DNA of 64,000 nucleotides from Campylobacter fetus subsp. testudinum 03-427 (GCA_000495505.1 CP006833.1:1711481-1775480); one strand, 5' to 3'. Shown: positions 28,193 through 37,810, counted from the first letter of the stretch. The notes: a model not told the origin generated them from the letters alone. A program made the numbers and translations.

Positions 28193-29083
28193 TTAGCCTT
28201 TTTTTGATAGTATAAAAACACAAAGCATTATCAGTATAAATCCGAGATAATCAAAAAATACAAACTTAACTCCCAGCCAAACAGAAGTAAAAAATGCAGC
28301 AGCAACTGGTTCAACCGCAGCTATAAGACTTGCTCTACTAGCTCCTATTATCCCTACTCCTGTCATATAAAAACTAAAAGCCAAAACCGTCCCAAATAGT
28401 ATAACCCCGCCAAGAGCCAAGTATCCACTAAGATCGCTAACGCCATCTAAAGTCCAAACTTTCATATACAAACTCAAGATAACCCCACCGATGATAAGAC
28501 CCCAGCCAAGCACCAAAGATATAGGAAAATCTTTATTAAGACGTTTTGGAACTATGTTATAAACAACCACGCAAAGTGCGCTTATAAAACAAAATATAAG
28601 AGCTTTTTGGCTTATAACAAGAGTTGTAAAATCCCCGTGAGTAGCCAAGAAAAATACTCCAGATATGGCAAATCCAAGCGCTACTAACTCTTTAAAATAC
28701 GGTAGTCGTTTATCCATAAAGCATACTACTATCAAGATAAACACCGGAGCCGTATATTGTATCACAGTGGCAACTGCAGCGTTTGAAAGCTCGATAGAGT
28801 AAAAATAGCTATATTGCGTCATCATAAGACCTATGATTGCATAAACTAAAATTTGCGGTATATTTTTTGGATTCTTAAATGGAAGAAAGATTATTTGCGG
28901 ACTTTTTATAAGATAAACCGATAGTAAAATTATACCAGATATAAGCAGTCTATATGGAACAAGCCAGTCTGAGCTCACTCCTTTTTGTTCAAAAAGATAT
29001 TGACCACAAGCACCGCTAAAACCCCACAAAACTCCGCCGATAAGTGTGATGAAAACGCCAAAAATATAGCTATTACTTTTCAT
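28193..29083 (-). CDS. EamA/DMT-family exporter
   Basis: 296 residues with ten hydrophobic segments in two EamA repeats (residues ~10-140 and ~155-290), the RhaT/YdcZ-type layout. GGVLWGFSGACGQYLF and ASRASLIAAVEPVAAAFF are conserved repeat blocks. Drug/metabolite exporters of this type move amino acids or small metabolites; substrate unknown. Its ATG lies 7 nt after an extended -10 box with no ribosome site, so the mRNA may be leaderless. An in-frame GTG sits directly before the ATG. rarA follows at once. Confidence 0.88.
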   Translation of the reverse strand: MKSNSYIFGVFITLIGGVLWGFSGACGQYLFEQKGVSSDWLVPYRLLISGIILLSVYLIKSPQIIFLPFKNPKNIPQILVYAIIGLMMTQYSYFYSIELSNAAVATVIQYTAPVFILIVVCFMDKRLPYFKELVALGFAISGVFFLATHGDFTTLVISQKALIFCFISALCVVVYNIVPKRLNKDFPISLVLGWGLIIGGVILSLYMKVWTLDGVSDLSGYLALGGVILFGTVLAFSFYMTGVGIIGASRASLIAAVEPVAAAFFTSVWLGVKFVFFDYLGFILIMLCVFILSKKG

Positions 29084-29089
29084 CACACT

Positions 29090-29095
29090 ATTATA
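29090..29095 (-). promoter_or_regulatory. Extended -10 at the start of the DMT exporter gene
   Basis: TGCTATAAT on the minus strand (TATAAT at these positions). The transcript would begin at or within a base of the ATG at 29083. Confidence 0.6.
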
Positions 29096-29138
29096 GCAGA
29101 GTTTTTTGTATTTAAATAGAATTCAAATTTTTATTTGA

Positions 29139-29657
29139 TTAATGGCAACCGCAACCATCACTAAGTGCGTGTAAAACAGCTTCATAGTTTGGTTCTGTTG
29201 TTATCTCACTAACTATCTCTTTGTATTTTACAACTCCGTCTTTGTCTAGTACAAAAACAGCTCTTGTAAGAAGTCCTTCAAGCGGACTATCTTTTAAAAG
29301 TACGCCGTATGCATTACCGAATTTAGCACCTCTAAAATCGCTTCCCACTCTCAAATTTTCGATACCTTCTGTAGTGCAAAATCTACCCATAGCAAATGGA
29401 AGATCCATAGATATAATGCTTATAGATACTCCACTTTTGCTAGCCATTTTCTCATTGAATTTTCTAGCTTCAGCAGCGCATACTCCAGTATCAAGTGAAG
29501 GAACTACAACTAAAACTTGATATTTTCCTGTAGCTCCGCCTACTTTAAATGTAGAAAGATCTTTGCCCACCAACTCAACTTCTGGTGCTACCTGACCTAC
29601 ATTTACAGTATTTCCGCTTAAAGCTACTGGATTACCTTGGAATGTTACATTTGACAT
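29139..29657 (-). CDS. tpx: Thiol peroxidase Tpx
   Basis: Thioredoxin-dependent peroxiredoxin. 172 residues. The peroxidatic cysteine sits in PSLDTGVCAAEARKF and the resolving cysteine in MGRFCTTEGIENL, the atypical two-cysteine arrangement of Tpx. The C-terminal DGCGCH adds a cluster of Cys/His. AAAGGA lies before the ATG and a -10 box further upstream. Single gene. Confidence 0.96.
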   Translation of the reverse strand: MSNVTFQGNPVALSGNTVNVGQVAPEVELVGKDLSTFKVGGATGKYQVLVVVPSLDTGVCAAEARKFNEKMASKSGVSISIISMDLPFAMGRFCTTEGIENLRVGSDFRGAKFGNAYGVLLKDSPLEGLLTRAVFVLDKDGVVKYKEIVSEITTEPNYEAVLHALSDGCGCH

Positions 29658-29685
29658 TTTTTATCCTTTTAAATTTGATTTAAAA

Positions 29686-29693
29686 ATTATAAC
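29686..29693 (-). promoter_or_regulatory. -10 element for tpx
   Basis: GTTATAAT on the minus strand, 28 nt before the tpx start. Confidence 0.5.
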
Positions 29694-29733
29694 ATATAAA
29701 AGATAAATAAACTCTTAAAATATTAATTAAAAG

Positions 29734-30147
29734 TTATCTTTTAGTCACTACAATAGTGCCCGTAAGTAGGTCTTGGATATTGCGCTTATCTTTTCTAAAA
29801 AAACAAAATAACGAACCGCCAAATATAAAAGTAGTTACAAAAATAATATAGCGGAGCATATAAGAGATAAATCCAGCTTTTTTGCCGTCTAAGCCCACAA
29901 GATATATATTTTGCGATCTATAACCTGGACTTTGAGCATTAAATGCAAAAAATAGACTTTGGATAACACCAAAAATCAACCAAACGCCAAAGATAGCAAA
30001 CTGGTTGTGTTGAAAATCATTTTTGCCATCTAAAATAAAATATGTAGTCACGTACAAAAGTGGAACGGCTATGAGAAACATATCTATTATAAAAGCCTTT
30101 ACTCGGCTTACAAGAGAAGACGGAACGGCTTTTGGTTTTTGGCTCAT
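29734..30147 (-). CDS. RDD-family membrane protein
   Basis: 137 residues with three hydrophobic segments. SLVSRVKAFIIDMFLI carries the Arg and Asp that define the RDD family (the second Asp is less clear), and SPGYRSQNIYLVGLDGKKAGF is the family's central loop. Function is largely unknown; some relatives affect ion exchange or membrane protein assembly. Its ATG shares one base with the pyrE stop, so it is translated from the frr-pyrE run. Confidence 0.85.
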   Translation of the reverse strand: MSQKPKAVPSSLVSRVKAFIIDMFLIAVPLLYVTTYFILDGKNDFQHNQFAIFGVWLIFGVIQSLFFAFNAQSPGYRSQNIYLVGLDGKKAGFISYMLRYIIFVTTFIFGGSLFCFFRKDKRNIQDLLTGTIVVTKR

Positions 30148-30755
30148 TAGTTGCCGCGGCTTCCTGGTTTTATAGCTTTGCTACCGGTTTTACAAAGTGG
30201 GCATTCTTCTGGAGTATAAATTTCAAACTCAAAATTTCCAAGAGTAAAAAGCGGCTTATCAAACGGTAGCTTACAGCTGGGTTTTGCCTCGTTATTTAAA
30301 TTTGCTACTTTGCAAAAACCGCGATTTGCAAGTGCTGCAAATCCAACAACCACGCCACCATTTTCTTCTATGATCTTAGCGCTTTCTAACGCCGATCCAC
30401 CAGTAGTGATGATATCTTCACAAATGATAAATTTTTCACCTCTAGCAACGCTAAATCCGCGTCTTAAACTCATTACTTTTTCTACTCTTTCAGTAAAAAT
30501 AAATCTCTTTTTACCTGCACGTGCTAGCTCATATCCGGCTAAAATTCCTCCAAGAGCAGGAGAGCAAACACTGTCAAACTCTACTCCTGCTTTTTTTATA
30601 ACTTCAAATAACTCGTCTGCTAATTTTCCAGCTAAAATAGGATTTTCTAAAACCTTTGCGCTTTGCAAATAATACTCAGAGTGGTTTGCGCTGCTAAGTA
30701 AAAAATGTCCCTTTAAATACGCTCCTGCCTCACGGTAAATATCTTCTAAGTTCAT
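30147..30755 (-). CDS. pyrE: Orotate phosphoribosyltransferase
   Basis: Adds PRPP-derived ribose phosphate to orotate, pyrimidine step five. 202 residues. The PRPP loop [19 protein letters not shown] is intact and the N-terminal [21 protein letters not shown] is typical. The C-terminus carries [10 protein letters not shown], a CxxC extension seen in epsilonproteobacterial homologues. Starts 2 nt after frr. Confidence 0.96.
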   Translation of the reverse strand: MNLEDIYREAGAYLKGHFLLSSANHSEYYLQSAKVLENPILAGKLADELFEVIKKAGVEFDSVCSPALGGILAGYELARAGKKRFIFTERVEKVMSLRRGFSVARGEKFIICEDIITTGGSALESAKIIEENGGVVVGFAALANRGFCKVANLNNEAKPSCKLPFDKPLFTLGNFEFEIYTPEECPLCKTGSKAIKPGSRGN

Positions 30756-30757
30756 AA

Positions 30758-31315
30758 TTAAACCTTTAAAAGCTCTATTTCTTTGTCTTTAACGAGTTGA
30801 TCAATCTTTGATATATAACTATCTGTGATTTTTTGAACCTCATCATAACCTTTTTTTATTTCATCTTCGCTAACTGATTTATCTTTTTCTATCTTTTTGA
30901 TATCATCGTTTGCGTCTTTTCTGATATTTCTTATGGCAACTTTGGCTTTTTCGCCCATAGATTTTGCCTCTTTTGCATTTTTTTGTCTATCTTCTGTAGT
31001 CATAGGAGGAAAAAACAGCTTAACGCTATCTCCGTCATTGTTTGGATTTACCCCTATATTTGCTGCTTGAATAGCAGAAGATATAGCTTTTAGCATCGTT
31101 TTTTCCCACGGAGAAATAGATATAGTACTAGCATCAGTAGCAAGCACTGTAGCTACTTGATTTAACGCAGTAGGACTGCCATAGTAATCAACATTTATGT
31201 GATCTACTATATTTATATTTACTTTACCTGTTCTAAGAGTGGTAAAATCACGCTTCAAAACTTCTAAAGCTTTATCTGAAAATGCTTTTTGGTTTTTATA
31301 AATTTCATCTAACAT
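30758..31315 (-). CDS. frr: Ribosome recycling factor
   Basis: Splits post-termination ribosomes with EF-G. 185 residues, exact family length, with [21 protein letters not shown] near the start and [19 protein letters not shown] in the long helical domain. Its start overlaps the polysaccharide deacetylase stop by 11 nt, so secG-deacetylase-frr-pyrE-RDD form one transcript. Confidence 0.97.
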   Translation of the reverse strand: MLDEIYKNQKAFSDKALEVLKRDFTTLRTGKVNINIVDHINVDYYGSPTALNQVATVLATDASTISISPWEKTMLKAISSAIQAANIGVNPNNDGDSVKLFFPPMTTEDRQKNAKEAKSMGEKAKVAIRNIRKDANDDIKKIEKDKSVSEDEIKKGYDEVQKITDSYISKIDQLVKDKEIELLKV

Positions 31316-32261
31316 TTTTATCCTTTATAATCATTTGGGTTGCTGTTTTATGACCGTCATTTATTATTACTCTAACTCGTCTTTTTGTAAGCTTTTTTGA
31401 GATATTTACATCTACGATACCATCATTCATATCAACTCTCATAGATCCCAAACCGCTTATATATAACTGAGCAGATGTAGAGTTTGAATCTATTTTTGCT
31501 ACAACATTATCTAAAATCAAATTTGATGGATACGTTAATGGCTGTATGAAATCAGCTTTTAGATATCTGCTTGACAACATCGCTTTTAAATTTGTTCCGT
31601 CCATAGACGGTATTCTATCCAAATCATCTAAATTGCTACTAGCAGATACAGCTCCTGAGTTTTGATTGAAACTAGTTTCTAGCCCATACTCTTTTGCCAT
31701 ATTAGTTACGGTTTTATTATACTCGCCATAAGGATAGCTAAAATACTGCGGTTTATATCCCAAATTCTGCTCAAAAATTTGAATGCCTTTTTCAAAATCA
31801 TATTTAATTTCAGACTCGTTTAAATATGTCATATATTTGTGCGAATAGCTATGATATCCTATCTCAGCACCCCAGTTTTGCACATCTTTTATATCATCAA
31901 AACTCATATAATCGCCATATTTTTTCTGAGAAGCTTCAACATAAACAAAAAGAGTAAATGGATATCCAAATTCCTTAAATACAGGAAATCCATTTTTATA
32001 AAAGCTTTTATATCCGTCATCAACAGTTAAAACCAACCAATTATCCGGTATATATTCTGAATTTTTGACTTTTTGGATTAACGTTTTAAGCGGCACTATC
32101 TCATATCCATTTTCATTAAAATATTTAAACTGTTCGCGTAAATTTTGAAGAGAGATATTAGTACTTGGATATCTCTCATCGCCAAATCTATGATAGATCA
32201 AGATATGAGCGTCTGCAAACATCCAAGTTATAAACAGGAAAAAAGATAATAATAGCCGCAT
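31305..32261 (-). CDS. Exported polysaccharide deacetylase (NodB domain)
   Basis: 318 residues, signal peptide of about 17 ([16 protein letters not shown]). The NodB metal site is visible: Asp pair in [11 protein letters not shown], His pair in [10 protein letters not shown] and FSYPYGEYN. Residues after ~220 form a beta-rich C-terminal region without a recognised name. Such enzymes remove acetyl groups from peptidoglycan or other polymers in the periplasm. Start codon overlaps the secG stop by one base. Confidence 0.88.
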   Translation of the reverse strand: MRLLLSFFLFITWMFADAHILIYHRFGDERYPSTNISLQNLREQFKYFNENGYEIVPLKTLIQKVKNSEYIPDNWLVLTVDDGYKSFYKNGFPVFKEFGYPFTLFVYVEASQKKYGDYMSFDDIKDVQNWGAEIGYHSYSHKYMTYLNESEIKYDFEKGIQIFEQNLGYKPQYFSYPYGEYNKTVTNMAKEYGLETSFNQNSGAVSASSNLDDLDRIPSMDGTNLKAMLSSRYLKADFIQPLTYPSNLILDNVVAKIDSNSTSAQLYISGLGSMRVDMNDGIVDVNISKKLTKRRVRVIINDGHKTATQMIIKDKNVR

Positions 32262-32590
32262 TAGTTAGCCGGTGCAACTGGTGCTGCTGGCGCAGCCGGA
32301 GTAGCTCCAGTTTCTGGAATTATCATATTTTTAAACTCTTTTGTCTCTACGACGGAATTTCTTAAAGATTGATTATAAGTATAACCTAACGCTAATGTAT
32401 TTAATACAAAAAGTAGTCCTACAAAAAATGTAAATTTAGCTAAAAATCCAGCAGGGCCTTTAGCGCCAAATAAACTTTCATTGCTTCCACTATATGCGCC
32501 AAGACCTATTGAAGAGCTTTTTTGAAGCAAAATAGCGACAGTTAAAATTACAGCTAATATAAATTGTAAGGCTAGAAATATTGAACTCAC
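32261..32590 (-). CDS. secG: Protein-export membrane protein SecG
   Basis: Small SecYEG subunit, 109 residues with two membrane helices (FILAVILTVAILLQ and FTFFVGLLFVLNTLALGY) separated by the conserved GLGAYSGSNESLFGAKGPAG loop. The tail is Ala/Pro-rich (repeats of PAAPVAP). GTG start after AAAGGAT. First gene of the frr-pyrE transcript. Confidence 0.94.
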   Translation of the reverse strand: MSSIFLALQFILAVILTVAILLQKSSSIGLGAYSGSNESLFGAKGPAGFLAKFTFFVGLLFVLNTLALGYTYNQSLRNSVVETKEFKNMIIPETGATPAAPAAPVAPAN

Positions 32591-32621
32591 GAGTATCCTT
32601 TATTTTGTTTATTAACTCGTG

Positions 32622-32629
32622 ATTATATC
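32622..32629 (-). promoter_or_regulatory. -10 element for secG operon
   Basis: GATATAAT on the minus strand, 31 nt before the secG GTG. Confidence 0.6.
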
Positions 32630-32657
32630 AAAATAAGATAAAAATTTAGTTAAAGCT

Positions 32658-32681
32658 TAGCGCCGCGCAGAAGCAGCGCTA
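32658..32681 (-). terminator. Hairpin after the BI-1 gene
   Basis: TAGCGC / GCGCTA stem with a GC-rich 12-nt loop just after the BI-1 stop. The tail has no long T-run, so termination is plausible but not certain. Confidence 0.4.
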
Positions 32682-32688
32682 TTTTATT

Positions 32689-33369
32689 TTATTCGTTTTT
32701 GCTGAATATACCAAGAAGTTGAAGCAACGATATAAATAAATTTAATATATCAAGATACAAAGCAACCGCCGCTAAAACAGGACTGTCATATCCGCCGCGT
32801 ATTATCATTTGAGTATCATAAAGTATGTATGCGCTAAAAAGTATAGCTCCAACCGCAGCTACGACTGTCGCTAAAATAGCACTTTGAAAAAATAAATTTA
32901 ACAAACTTGCGACAACTATAACTATCAAAGTTATAAATAGCATTTTTCCCATAACAGAGAAATCTTTTTTTGTATTAAACGCAAAAACGGTCAAACCGCC
33001 AAAAGCAACAGTAGTCATCAAAAATGCTTGAGTGATGATATGTCCCATACCCGCACCGATATAAGTATTTAGCACAGGACCTAAAGTAAGACCGCTAACA
33101 AACGTAAAACCAAATAGCATAACTAACGCCAAACTTGGATTTTTCTTTGAAAACATAAGCCCAAATAGAAGTGCAAATTCCACTATAAGCAGCATCCAGC
33201 TAAAAGTTTTTATATAATCTACGCCGATATAAGCTCCAGCTGTTGCAGCTACCAAAGATGCAGTAAGAAGCTGATAAGTTTGTTTTATAAAAGTGGCTCT
33301 AGCACTTTGCAAACCTGCTTCTTCATAATTTGCTTGCTCTTTAGCATAATTTCTATCATAAAGACTCAT
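32689..33369 (-). CDS. Bax inhibitor-1 / YccA-family membrane protein
   Basis: 226 residues, seven hydrophobic segments. The C-terminal SAYILYDTQMIIRGG is the family signature with the di-aspartyl-type pH/Ca2+ sensor residue, followed by ALYLDILNLFISLLQLLG. Bacterial members include YccA (FtsH modulator) and YetJ (Ca2+ leak channel). The physiological role here is unknown. GGAGAT ribosome site and its own promoter. Confidence 0.92.
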   Translation of the reverse strand: MSLYDRNYAKEQANYEEAGLQSARATFIKQTYQLLTASLVAATAGAYIGVDYIKTFSWMLLIVEFALLFGLMFSKKNPSLALVMLFGFTFVSGLTLGPVLNTYIGAGMGHIITQAFLMTTVAFGGLTVFAFNTKKDFSVMGKMLFITLIVIVVASLLNLFFQSAILATVVAAVGAILFSAYILYDTQMIIRGGYDSPVLAAVALYLDILNLFISLLQLLGIFSKNE

Positions 33370-33397
33370 TAATTATCTCCTTTTTTGAATTTATATG

Positions 33398-33405
33398 AGT
33401 GTATC
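33398..33405 (-). promoter_or_regulatory. -10 element for the BI-1 gene
   Basis: GATACACT on the minus strand, 28 nt before the start. The 200 nt upstream, to tRNA-Ser, show nothing but AT-rich sequence. Confidence 0.35.
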
Positions 33406-33581
33406 AAAAAATATTTAATATAAGATAAATTTTATATTAAATATATTATTTAAGTTTTATAGTATAAATATTTTTTAAGTTATATTTTTAAATTTTAAAA
33501 CAGTTAAATTAAATTTACGATTCAAATTTTGATATGGATATACTAAAAAGATATTTTAAATTTAAAAAAGTATAAGTTTAG

Positions 33582-33669
33582 TGGCCGGGAGAAAGGGATT
33601 CGAACCCCTGGAGGCTTGCACCTCAACGGTTTTCAAGACCGCCGCTTTCGACCACTCAGCCATCTCCCG
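33582..33669 (-). tRNA. tRNA-Ser (TGA)
   Basis: Class II tRNA with long variable arm and encoded CCA. Acceptor CGGGAGA pairs perfectly with TCTCCCG, discriminator G, anticodon loop CTTGAAA (TGA), T-loop TTCGAAT. Confidence 0.96.
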
Positions 33670-33677
33670 AATTAACA

Positions 33678-33833
33678 TTAATCTGAAGTTTTTTCTTCTA
33701 CCCAGTCGGCGCTTTGATTGACCTTTTTCTTTGACCATTGATAAGCGCTATTAGAGTCTTCTTTTATACCATGCCAAGTGCTTGAACAGCCTAAAAACGC
33801 AGTAATTATAAGCGTCATAAAAACGTAACGCAC
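33678..33833 (-). CDS. Small entericidin-like lipoprotein (51 residues)
   Basis: Between tRNA-Ser and tRNA-Cys. GTG start with an excellent AGGAG 8 nt upstream; 51 residues. The signal peptide MRYVFMTLIITAFLGCSS ends in a good lipobox (FLGC), then TWHGIKEDSNSAYQW and a charged tail. Short lipoproteins with TWxGxxxD just after the cysteine resemble the entericidin EcnA/EcnB family of stress-induced lipoproteins, but the match is by eye. An internal ATG five codons on lacks a ribosome site. Possibly co-transcribed with the tRNAs. Confidence 0.8.
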   Translation of the reverse strand: MRYVFMTLIITAFLGCSSTWHGIKEDSNSAYQWSKKKVNQSADWVEEKTSD

Positions 33834-33853
33834 AATTAGCTCCTATTTTATCA

Positions 33854-33927
33854 TGGAGGCGACACCCAGATTCGAACTGGGGGTAAAAGCTTTGCAGGCT
33901 TCTGCCTTACCACTTGGCCATGTCGCC
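33854..33927 (-). tRNA. tRNA-Cys (GCA)
   Basis: Acceptor GGCGACA/TGTCGCC, discriminator T, encoded CCA, anticodon loop CTGCAAA (GCA), T-loop TTCGAAT. Confidence 0.96.
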
Positions 33928-33950
33928 ATGCAAACAAATACTAAATTTAG

Positions 33951-34037
33951 TGGTGCCCAGAGCCGGACTTGAACCGGCACGGAAAAAATATCCGAGGGAT
34001 TTTAAGTCCCTTGTGTCTACCATTCCACCACCTGGGC
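33951..34037 (-). tRNA. tRNA-Leu (TAA)
   Basis: Class II tRNA, acceptor GCCCAGG/TCTGGGC with a terminal G-T wobble, encoded CCA, anticodon loop CTTAAAA (TAA), long variable arm. Confidence 0.96.
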
Positions 34038-34048
34038 ATATAAAAAAA

Positions 34049-34123
34049 TGGAGCGGGAAACGAGATTCGAACTCGCGACCCCAACCTTGGCAAGGTTGTG
34101 CTCTACCCCTGAGCTATTCCCGC
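34049..34123 (-). tRNA. tRNA-Gly (GCC)
   Basis: Acceptor starts GCGGGAA, encoded CCA, anticodon loop TTGCCAA (GCC), T-arm GCGAG-TTCGAAT-CTCGT. Last of the four minus-strand tRNAs counted from the left, so first transcribed. Confidence 0.96.
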
Positions 34124-34264
34124 AACTTTTTTAAGAGTTGAAATAATATCAAAACAAAGCTTAAAATTTTATTTGATAAAATTAGAAAAATATTAAATTT
34201 CAAAAAAATATAAGTAAAAAGCTGGTAATATTCGAAAATACAAATTATTTATATACATTTATTT

Positions 34265-34340
<76 letters not shown>

Positions 34341-34542
34341 TTTTCAAATTTAAATAATCAAAAATATCTTACTTTAGTATAAAAAATCATATAAAATTTA
34401 AAAAAAATAGATTAAGCAAATATTTATCTTAGTGTGACAAATGTATATTTATGTTATATAAATTTCTGAATTTAAATAAAATTTAACTTTTATTTAAATA
34501 AATTAGAATAATATATATTTCATACAGTAATAAAGGAACACT

Positions 34543-37500
34543 ATGGAAAAAATGGATAAAGTAATTATATTTGCATTAGGTATATTTTTAAATAGCTATG
34601 TTTTTGCGCTTGAACCAAATTTTGAAAAAGATTTAGATATTATAAATGCAAAATCTGCTTATGAACAAGGTATAACCGGGCAAGGCGTATTTATAGGCGT
34701 ATTTGATGATGATTTTAGGCTAGAACATAGAAGTTTAAATACTCAAATGTTAGAAACTCTCACTTTTAGCGATCAAACTAAAGCAAATTATTGGATTAAT
34801 AATTCACACGGTTCCCACGTAGCCGCAATAGCTTTAGGAGCTTTTAATAATCCTATTATGCACGGAGTTGCTTATAATGCAAAAGGCTATGGAATGCAAG
34901 CTCCCTTATCTCTTGATGTGTTTAATCATATCGAGGCAAATTTAGATGCAGAGTACAAGTTTTTTGGAGATCCAAATAAAAATATTAAAGTTATAAATAA
35001 CTCATTTGGAGATTTTATATTTCCTGTTTTGCATATTGAAGTTGCTGATGATTTTTATGAATTAACGCAAGATGAAGTTGAAAATTATATAATGGAAATA
35101 ATGGATCAAACAAATACAAACTCATCAATTATCAAACTATCAAAAGAAAAACAAATTTTAAATATTTTTGCTGCTGGAAACTCTGGTATATCCTCTCCAA
35201 CTACTTTGGCTGTTTTGCCTCATTATGATCAAGATCTCAATGCTTGGCTCGCTGTTGGAGCTATAGATTCATCTAAAGTTACAAAATTAAAAGATGGAAG
35301 CTTGGATATGAGCGAACCTTTTGCATTTACGAATTTTAGCAACGCTTTTAAAGGAGCGGCTTATTTTTCTATATTAACTCCTGGTGAGTACATTTGGTCT
35401 GCTAATAGTGCCACTACAGATGGTTTTATACCAGAACAAGGTACATCTATGGCTGCTCCTTTTGCGACTGGAGCAGCAGCTTTAGTATCTCAAAAATTTC
35501 CTTTTTTAAACGGCAAACAGATAGGAGATCTACTACTTAGTACAGCAAATAGTAATGTAAAACTACCAAAAATGGTCTTAAAAAATATCACAAGCAATGA
35601 AAATAAAAATTTATTTATAAGCTTAATTTACGTAGATAACGAGGTTCCTACTACAGCAGATGGTTCTTTTGATTGGGCTCAGATAGATAAAGATAGGATA
35701 GAAGCTGGTTACAGTGATGATGGGATTGCAAATTTTTATAAGCAGTATTTTAAAAAATACGTTCCCAACGCAACAGACGAACAAATTCAAAAATATATCA
35801 CTAGCAAAATAAATTTTATAAATGATACAGACAATATCAAAGTATCTTCCATAACCAAAGAAGAGCTTATAGGACAAGGTGTTTTGGATATCAAAAAAGC
35901 TATGAACGGACTAGCGCTTTTAGATGCAAACCGTCTTACGACTAGTGATATTTTGGATTATAGAAATACCGGAGAAACACTATATTATTCTATAGATACA
36001 AATGGATATAACGCTACTTTTGCAAACGATATAGCCCAAAGAAAGTATAATCCACTATGGCATTATAAAGGCGGAGAAGATAGTATGTATAATTTAAATG
36101 TCGGCTTTATAAAAGACGGTAGTGGAGTTTTAACTCTTAGCGCAGACGCGTATTTTGAAGGAAATACTATAGTAAAAAATGGGGGATTAAAACTACTTAG
36201 AACAGGCGATAAAGGTGCAGAGATCAAAAATAGCAACGTTTTTGTAGAGCAAGCCGGTACTCTAAGCGGAAATGGAATAATTTATAAAAACTTATACAAC
36301 GAAGGTTCGGTTCGACCGGGAAATGAGGATTTAAGTGATTTAATCGTAAATGGAACATATACTCAAAACACGCAAGATGCATCACTTCAGATAGACGTTG
36401 CAAATTTAGCTAAAAGCAACTCAAAACTAATAGCCAATAACTATGATATCAAAAACTCAAAGCTTGTATTTATACCTCTTACAGATACATTTTATGACAA
36501 AAATACGAAAGTAGCGCTTGATCTTGGAAATTTAAAAAATTATTTAAATTCGTTTAGCACTGTAGAGTTAGAAAAATCCCTAACTTTGGATTTTGATATA
36601 TCTCAAGATAGAGAAAGTATTGTATTTAAAGGAGTGAAAAACGGAGCTTATGATATAAAAAACTCAGGTATCGGAGCAAGTTTAAGAGATATTCGCTATA
36701 AACTAAATGATCCAAATTTAAATAGACAAAATCTCTACAAAGATTTTTTTAAAAACTTAGATACAAGCAAAGATATAAGCAGTGTGCAAAACATTGTAAA
36801 AAGCATAGATAATCAAAGTTATCTATCAAATATCTCAGTTTTAATAGAAGATCAAGCAAAAATCACACAAAATTATACTCTTTTTGCTATCAATAACAAT
36901 TTATCAAATACGCTCTTTGCTCCAAACAATGATTATACGCAAAATAAAGAATATTTTTGGTATGCAGCTCCAAACTACAAAAAGACGAACGGCGATGAGT
37001 ATAAAGGACGCAAAGTAGGAACTGATTTTGGTTTTGGAACTAGCATAAATGACAATGAGCAAATTTCGTTAAATTTAGGAGCAAGCAATACAAAAAATAA
37101 ATTTAACGAATCCCACTATGAAACAGATAGTATAAATGCTGGTATAAATTATATTTATGATTTTGAAAGTTTCAAGGTGTTAAGCGCGGCTACTTTAGGA
37201 TATGGCAAAAATACGTTAGATCTAAGCTCAAATCCGATTCTAAGTAGCAGCTCAAAATCAAATTATAACCATTTTATAGCAGGAGCGATGCTTGGTTTGG
37301 CAAAAGATTTTGAATTTAGTAATGTTGTTTTAACTCCGCTTAGCTACGTGAATTATAACTATATTTATCAAGAAGGATTTGATATAAATAGCGATATTTT
37401 TGCTAGAAAAGTTGATAGCATATCTCACCAAACGACTAGCATAAATGCTGGTTTAAACTTAGCTTATTTAAATAAAAATCAAAATATAACCACAAAGCTA

Positions 37501-37746
37501 TCAAGTTACGCTCTTTATGAGTATCGTTTAAGTGGAAAAGATATCGAAAACTCATCTAAATTTATAGATTTTAGTTCTAATGGTTTTACTCAAAAATATG
37601 AGCTAAACGAACATCTACTCACCATAGGAGCAAATTTAGAAATGCTTTATCCAAATAATTTTTTCATTAGGTTCGGTGCTGCGGGTGAGATCGAAAAAAA
37701 GAGAAATAGTATAAATTTGATGACAACGATCGGAAAGATATTTTAA
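34543..37746 (+). CDS. Subtilase-type serine protease autotransporter
   Basis: 1067 residues, type V secretion. Signal peptide (~22, ending VFA), then an S8 protease domain: Asp in GVFDDDF (about 55), His89 in SHGSHVAA, oxyanion Asn in AAGNSG and Ser302 in GTSMAAPFATG. A passenger-associated repeat (GSGVLTLSADAYFEGNT, GTLSGNG, VRPGNEDLSDLIVNGTY) around 520-610 builds the beta-helix stalk. The last ~270 residues form the outer-membrane barrel and end in Phe. All catalytic residues are present. Surface or released protease; targets unknown. AAAGGAAC ribosome site; own terminator. Confidence 0.92.
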   Translation: MEKMDKVIIFALGIFLNSYVFALEPNFEKDLDIINAKSAYEQGITGQGVFIGVFDDDFRLEHRSLNTQMLETLTFSDQTKANYWINNSHGSHVAAIALGAFNNPIMHGVAYNAKGYGMQAPLSLDVFNHIEANLDAEYKFFGDPNKNIKVINNSFGDFIFPVLHIEVADDFYELTQDEVENYIMEIMDQTNTNSSIIKLSKEKQILNIFAAGNSGISSPTTLAVLPHYDQDLNAWLAVGAIDSSKVTKLKDGSLDMSEPFAFTNFSNAFKGAAYFSILTPGEYIWSANSATTDGFIPEQGTSMAAPFATGAAALVSQKFPFLNGKQIGDLLLSTANSNVKLPKMVLKNITSNENKNLFISLIYVDNEVPTTADGSFDWAQIDKDRIEAGYSDDGIANFYKQYFKKYVPNATDEQIQKYITSKINFINDTDNIKVSSITKEELIGQGVLDIKKAMNGLALLDANRLTTSDILDYRNTGETLYYSIDTNGYNATFANDIAQRKYNPLWHYKGGEDSMYNLNVGFIKDGSGVLTLSADAYFEGNTIVKNGGLKLLRTGDKGAEIKNSNVFVEQAGTLSGNGIIYKNLYNEGSVRPGNEDLSDLIVNGTYTQNTQDASLQIDVANLAKSNSKLIANNYDIKNSKLVFIPLTDTFYDKNTKVALDLGNLKNYLNSFSTVELEKSLTLDFDISQDRESIVFKGVKNGAYDIKNSGIGASLRDIRYKLNDPNLNRQNLYKDFFKNLDTSKDISSVQNIVKSIDNQSYLSNISVLIEDQAKITQNYTLFAINNNLSNTLFAPNNDYTQNKEYFWYAAPNYKKTNGDEYKGRKVGTDFGFGTSINDNEQISLNLGASNTKNKFNESHYETDSINAGINYIYDFESFKVLSAATLGYGKNTLDLSSNPILSSSSKSNYNHFIAGAMLGLAKDFEFSNVVLTPLSYVNYNYIYQEGFDINSDIFARKVDSISHQTTSINAGLNLAYLNKNQNITTKLSSYALYEYRLSGKDIENSSKFIDFSSNGFTQKYELNEHLLTIGANLEMLYPNNFFIRFGAAGEIEKKRNSINLMTTIGKIF

Positions 37747-37772
37747 TTAAAAAGATGTTTTAATCAACACTC

Positions 37773-37800
37773 AAAATACCGGCCACACAACCGGTATTTT
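37773..37800. terminator. Bidirectional terminator
   Basis: Stem AAAATACCGG / CCGGTATTTT with an 8-nt loop between the convergent autotransporter and CMD-like genes. A-run and T-run flank both sides. Confidence 0.9.
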
Positions 37801-37810
37801 AAATTTAATA

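Noticed and set aside
33914..34141. 75-codon plus-strand frame reading VVPRAGLEPARKKYPRDFKS and similar
   Set aside because: It is the antisense of tRNA-Leu and tRNA-Gly. Such AGLEPAR/IPPPGH frames are well-known false predictions over tRNA clusters.
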